Assembly: GCF_001647285.1 (NCBI RefSeq) | Contig: NZ_LRML01000006.1 | Location: 186,001-250,000 of the forward strand | Source of the DNA: Rufibacter roseus | GTDB lineage: Bacteria; Bacteroidota; Bacteroidia; Cytophagales; Hymenobacteraceae | Direction: 5' to 3' | DNA length: 64,000 nt | In this document: in pieces, positions 61,151 through 64,000 of the stretch | Numbering within the stretch: the stretch's first letter is position 1 | How the letters are laid out: every line of letters starts with the position of its first letter | The notes under the pieces: model-generated | What the model saw: only the letters and a program-made list of their open reading frames with translations | The model's database searches: none | What the model was told of the DNA's origin: nothing | Made by a program: the position numbers and the translations under genes

Positions 61151-63586
61151 ATGAAAAAAATGAATCACTTCCTGCTCTTCTTAATTGCCATGGGCTGTAT
61201 GATACAAGCTTCGTTTGGGCAAACTGCTGGTAGTTTAACCGGCCTAGTGGTAGACGACAAAGGCGAGCCCCTCAGCTACGGAACTGTCACCTTACACAAA
61301 GCACCAGATGCCTCTCTGGTTACAGGCGAAGCCATAGATGTACAGGGTAATTTCAAAATGAAGGCTCCGGCTTCAGGAAAATATTTCTTAAGAATCAGCG
61401 CCATGGGCTTTGCCAACCAAGATTTACCTGTTTTTGAAGTCACCACCGCCTCTTTTAGCAAAGATTTCGGAAAAATAGCCTTAAAACAGGATTCTGAAGT
61501 TTTACAGGAAGTTACCGTGGAAGGTATGCGCCCTATGATAGATCACCAAGCCGATAAAATGGTAGTGAACGTTGAAGGCACTGCCATGGCCGCCGGAAAC
61601 ACCGCTTATGACGTGCTTACTAAAATGCCAGGAGTGTGGGTGGATCAGGACGGGAATATACAGTTAAACGGACAGCAAGGCGCTCGGGTCATGATCAACG
61701 GCAAACTCACCTACTTAGATGGCAAGCAACTGCAGACCATGCTGCAAAGCATGCCAGCCGAAAACCTGAAGAATTTTGAAATTATCACCAACCCTTCGGC
61801 TAAGCATGATGCAGAGGGAACAGCTGGTATTATCAATATCAATCTGAAGAAAAACCAGTTAGATGGATTGAACGGTAGTGTGTACGGCGGCTATCAATTC
61901 AACAAAGAGCACGGCTACAACGGCGGAGCCAGCATTAACCTAAAGCAAGGAAAATGGAGCTCTTTTGCCACCGCAGACCTGTCGCAGAGACCCAGAATGA
62001 GAGAGTTTACCATGAACCGCAACTTTGCCAAGGCCGAAAGTGACAAACAAATGCTGCTTACTGGTGGCGAGGACGGAATGCAGTATTCTCAATCAATAAG
62101 AATTGGCACAGACTATGACTTTAACTCAAACCACAGCCTGGGGGGCAGCGTAAGTTTAGCCCGTTCCACTACAGATAATCTTTTCTTCACCACCACTACC
62201 TCAAACCTCCAGTCTTCTACTGGTCCTGAAGTAAACAGATCTGTAAACAACAACGACAGCAAGTTTGCCAACGCCACCGCTAACCTTCATTATCAGGGAA
62301 AACTAGATTCATTAGGCACTTCCCTTTCAGCTGATGTAGACGTGGTGCGAATAACTGATAAAAGTTTTGGAACATTTAGATTGACTCCTGAAGGTGCTAA
62401 TAACTCTAATGCTGGCTATCTGCTGGAAAACGATAACCCAACATCATATAGTATCTACTCGGCAAAAGTAGATTTCGTCCGGCCGCTGCCCCAGTTGAAA
62501 GGCAAATTTGAAGGTGGTTTAAAAGGAAGCTACGTGCGGTCAGACAACGCAATTAATTTCTTTGAGATAAATGATATCCAGCGCACCCCAATTGCCAACC
62601 GAACCGATCACTTCATTTATGATGAGAATATCTATGCGGCCTATGCAAATTTCAACACTGCTTTGGGTAGCAAATGGAGCCTGCAAACAGGTTTAAGAAG
62701 TGAATACACCCGCTCAAAAGGACATTCTGTGCCTACCAAAGCTACCAACCGCCGTGAGTATTTAGATTTCTTCCCGAGCATTTTCCTTTCCCAACAAGTG
62801 TCAGAAAACTACCAGATCAGCTACAACTACAGCCGACGTATTAACCGTCCCCGTTACAATAACCTGAACCCATTTACCTTGATTATAGATAATGGCACCG
62901 AGGCTACGGGTAACCCGCACCTGAAACCGCAGTACACCAATTCTTTTCAGATGACACAGACGTTTAAGAAGAGCTATAACCTGGTGTTAGGATACTCACA
63001 ATCAAAAGACGCCATGTCTGAGGTACCAGTACCTAATCTTGAGACGAAAAAGATTACTTTTCAGCAGCGTAACGTGGAAAGCGAATTTATGAATGCCACT
63101 TTGGTTACCCCTGTTACAGTTTCTTCAAAATGGAACTTCAATAACAATATCACGCTGGCGTACCAGAAATACACCACCGTCCTTCCGGATATTACCATCA
63201 ATAATGAGCAGGTATCTGTATTTGCGCAAACGAACCACAACGTGATGCTTCCGAATAAATTTAGGTTAGAAGTTAGCGGCGGCTATCAGGGTGCCGGTGT
63301 GTTTAACGTGTACCGCACCTTGCCGAGCTACTGGGTAGACCTTGGGGTAAAAAAGTCATTCCTGAAAGACCAGCTGGACGTTACCTTAACCGCCACAGAT
63401 TTATTTGCGAGCCGCAAGATGAGAGGCACTTCTACAGTTGATGGCACTACAAATGAAATTGACATGTATCACTATAATAGAGGTATCAGGCTGAACCTGC
63501 GCTACCGCTTCAACAAAGGCGAAAAGTTTGAAATGAAACGCCGCAACAACTCTTTAGAAGAGGTAAACCGAGCCGGTGGTAATTAA
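61151..63586 (+). CDS. TonB-dependent-receptor-like outer-membrane protein (OMP_b-brl_3)
   Basis: The 811-aa protein has a signal peptide (ending ASFGQ), a carboxypeptidase-regulatory-like domain (SLTGLVVDDKGEPLSYGTV, residues about 25-110), a plug-like domain (DVLTKMPGVWVDQDGNIQLNG near residue 160) and a large C-terminal beta-barrel ending near RLNLRYRF with a short charged tail. Substrate unknown. No SusD partner follows, so it is not a typical polysaccharide locus. Confidence 0.9.
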   Translation: MKKMNHFLLFLIAMGCMIQASFGQTAGSLTGLVVDDKGEPLSYGTVTLHKAPDASLVTGEAIDVQGNFKMKAPASGKYFLRISAMGFANQDLPVFEVTTASFSKDFGKIALKQDSEVLQEVTVEGMRPMIDHQADKMVVNVEGTAMAAGNTAYDVLTKMPGVWVDQDGNIQLNGQQGARVMINGKLTYLDGKQLQTMLQSMPAENLKNFEIITNPSAKHDAEGTAGIININLKKNQLDGLNGSVYGGYQFNKEHGYNGGASINLKQGKWSSFATADLSQRPRMREFTMNRNFAKAESDKQMLLTGGEDGMQYSQSIRIGTDYDFNSNHSLGGSVSLARSTTDNLFFTTTTSNLQSSTGPEVNRSVNNNDSKFANATANLHYQGKLDSLGTSLSADVDVVRITDKSFGTFRLTPEGANNSNAGYLLENDNPTSYSIYSAKVDFVRPLPQLKGKFEGGLKGSYVRSDNAINFFEINDIQRTPIANRTDHFIYDENIYAAYANFNTALGSKWSLQTGLRSEYTRSKGHSVPTKATNRREYLDFFPSIFLSQQVSENYQISYNYSRRINRPRYNNLNPFTLIIDNGTEATGNPHLKPQYTNSFQMTQTFKKSYNLVLGYSQSKDAMSEVPVPNLETKKITFQQRNVESEFMNATLVTPVTVSSKWNFNNNITLAYQKYTTVLPDITINNEQVSVFAQTNHNVMLPNKFRLEVSGGYQGAGVFNVYRTLPSYWVDLGVKKSFLKDQLDVTLTATDLFASRKMRGTSTVDGTTNEIDMYHYNRGIRLNLRYRFNKGEKFEMKRRNNSLEEVNRAGGN

Positions 63587-63638
63587 TCAAAAATCACCTG
63601 CTTCCAATATTTATTATTAAATTACCATCTTAAACTGT

Positions 63639-63679
63639 TTCACAGGGGCAAAGAAGAACTTTATCTTTGCCCCTGTGAA
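63639..63679. terminator. Perfect hairpin that contains the promoter of the next gene
   Basis: Two perfect 16-bp arms (TTCACAGGGGCAAAGA and its complement) with a 9-nt loop are followed by TTTTTC, as in a terminator for the receptor gene. The TATCTTTG promoter at 63662 lies in the loop and right arm. Confidence 0.75.
63662..63669 (+). promoter_or_regulatory. Bacteroidota -7 promoter element (TATCTTTG)
   Basis: TATCTTTG matches TAnnTTTG and lies 46 bp before the GTG of the OmpH-like gene. Confidence 0.6.
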
Positions 63680-63707
63680 TTTTTCTGAAACCAACAAACC
63701 CTTGATT

Positions 63708-64000
63708 GTGAATCTAGTAAAGAAACTATTAGTAGTTGTGGTAGCCTCGGCTGCCTTTACCGCCTGTAAAAACGACCAAAGCACTGCTCCGGCTGGCAAC
63801 GCCACCGCTCCTGTTGAAACCGAAGATTCTCTTGCCACTGCTTCTGATGACACTACTCTAGAAGCCAGTGCACAAGCCAATCCAGAAATAGTGTACATCA
63901 ACACAGATTCATTAGTAAGCAACTACCAATATTTTGTTGACGCCAAAGCACGTTTAGAAACTAAAGGGCAGCGCCTGGAGCGTGACTTGCGCGCCAAGGC
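63708..64000 (+). CDS. OmpH/Skp-like lipoprotein (partial, runs off the window)
   Basis: From GTG 63708 the frame stays open to the right edge (97 codons). The product has a lipoprotein signal (VNLVKKLLVVVVASAAFTAC), a Thr/Ala/Asp-rich linker and the start of an OmpH/Skp-type helical domain (EIVYINTDSLVSNYQYFVDA, then LETKGQRLERDLRAK). OmpH/Skp proteins chaperone outer-membrane proteins. TTG 63702 is another possible start. Confidence 0.8.
   Translation, partial: MNLVKKLLVVVVASAAFTACKNDQSTAPAGNATAPVETEDSLATASDDTTLEASAQANPEIVYINTDSLVSNYQYFVDAKARLETKGQRLERDLRAK

Overview
The window looks like a chromosomal segment from a Bacteroidota bacterium of the order Cytophagales, most likely family Hymenobacteraceae (a Rufibacter, Pontibacter or Hymenobacter relative). 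Supporting signs are the Bacteroidota promoter element TAnnTTTG upstream of several genes, weak or absent Shine-Dalgarno sites, a long IspG (669 aa), a type III glutamine synthetase, barrel-only Omp85 proteins, an OMP_b-brl_3 type receptor, a DUF6728-like 56-aa protein and a CrtA-like carotenoid monooxygenase. Base composition by eye is about 45-50% GC. No rRNA or tRNA gene, insertion sequence, prophage or CRISPR array was seen.

Layout: 0.5-4.2 kb holds a cold-shock gene and a thiamine salvage operon (thiM-thiE-thiD-tenA) behind a TPP riboswitch. 4.5-7.8 kb holds umuDC, a LURP-one/scramblase-like protein and a YedK/SRAP protein. 7.9-10.4 kb holds two paralogous Omp85 barrels. 10.5-15.9 kb holds an HD hydrolase, a tandem M14 peptidase pair in which the first copy has lost its zinc ligands, and small envelope proteins. 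16-25 kb is housekeeping: gyrA, a TPR protein, mgsA and a coiled-coil gene-pta-ackA operon. 25-31 kb holds a DUF2459 protein, a RES/Xre toxin-antitoxin pair, a Ca/Na antiporter, an NdpA-like protein and a 2-hydroxyacid dehydrogenase.

31.1-35.3 kb is a tightly coupled four-gene operon (C39-like peptidase, RLAN/RimK ATP-grasp ligase, GCS2 glutamate-cysteine ligase homologue, N-formylglutamate amidohydrolase). It looks like a dedicated pathway that builds and trims a small peptide or amide. Next come a LytTR response regulator, a TetR regulator with its operator, a DUF885 lipoprotein, a Upf1-like helicase, slyD, an AcpH-like protein, a flavin-binding stress protein, the CrtA-like protein and leuS. 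leuS contains an internal low-GC, divergent stretch just before KMSKS. 48-64 kb holds envelope and metabolic genes (ispG, glnN, an LTA-synthase-like enzyme, mtaB), a small membrane protein/HTH pair behind three evenly spaced operators, an SBF-type transporter, an outer-membrane receptor and the start of an OmpH/Skp-like lipoprotein.

The most striking non-coding signal is a family of about 22 short nested palindromes (two CTGTTTT-like heptamers followed by two AAAACAG-like heptamers) spread through the gaps between genes. One copy lies inside a coding region and others run into stop codons. A second class consists of seven-base-periodic repeats, often in inverted pairs.
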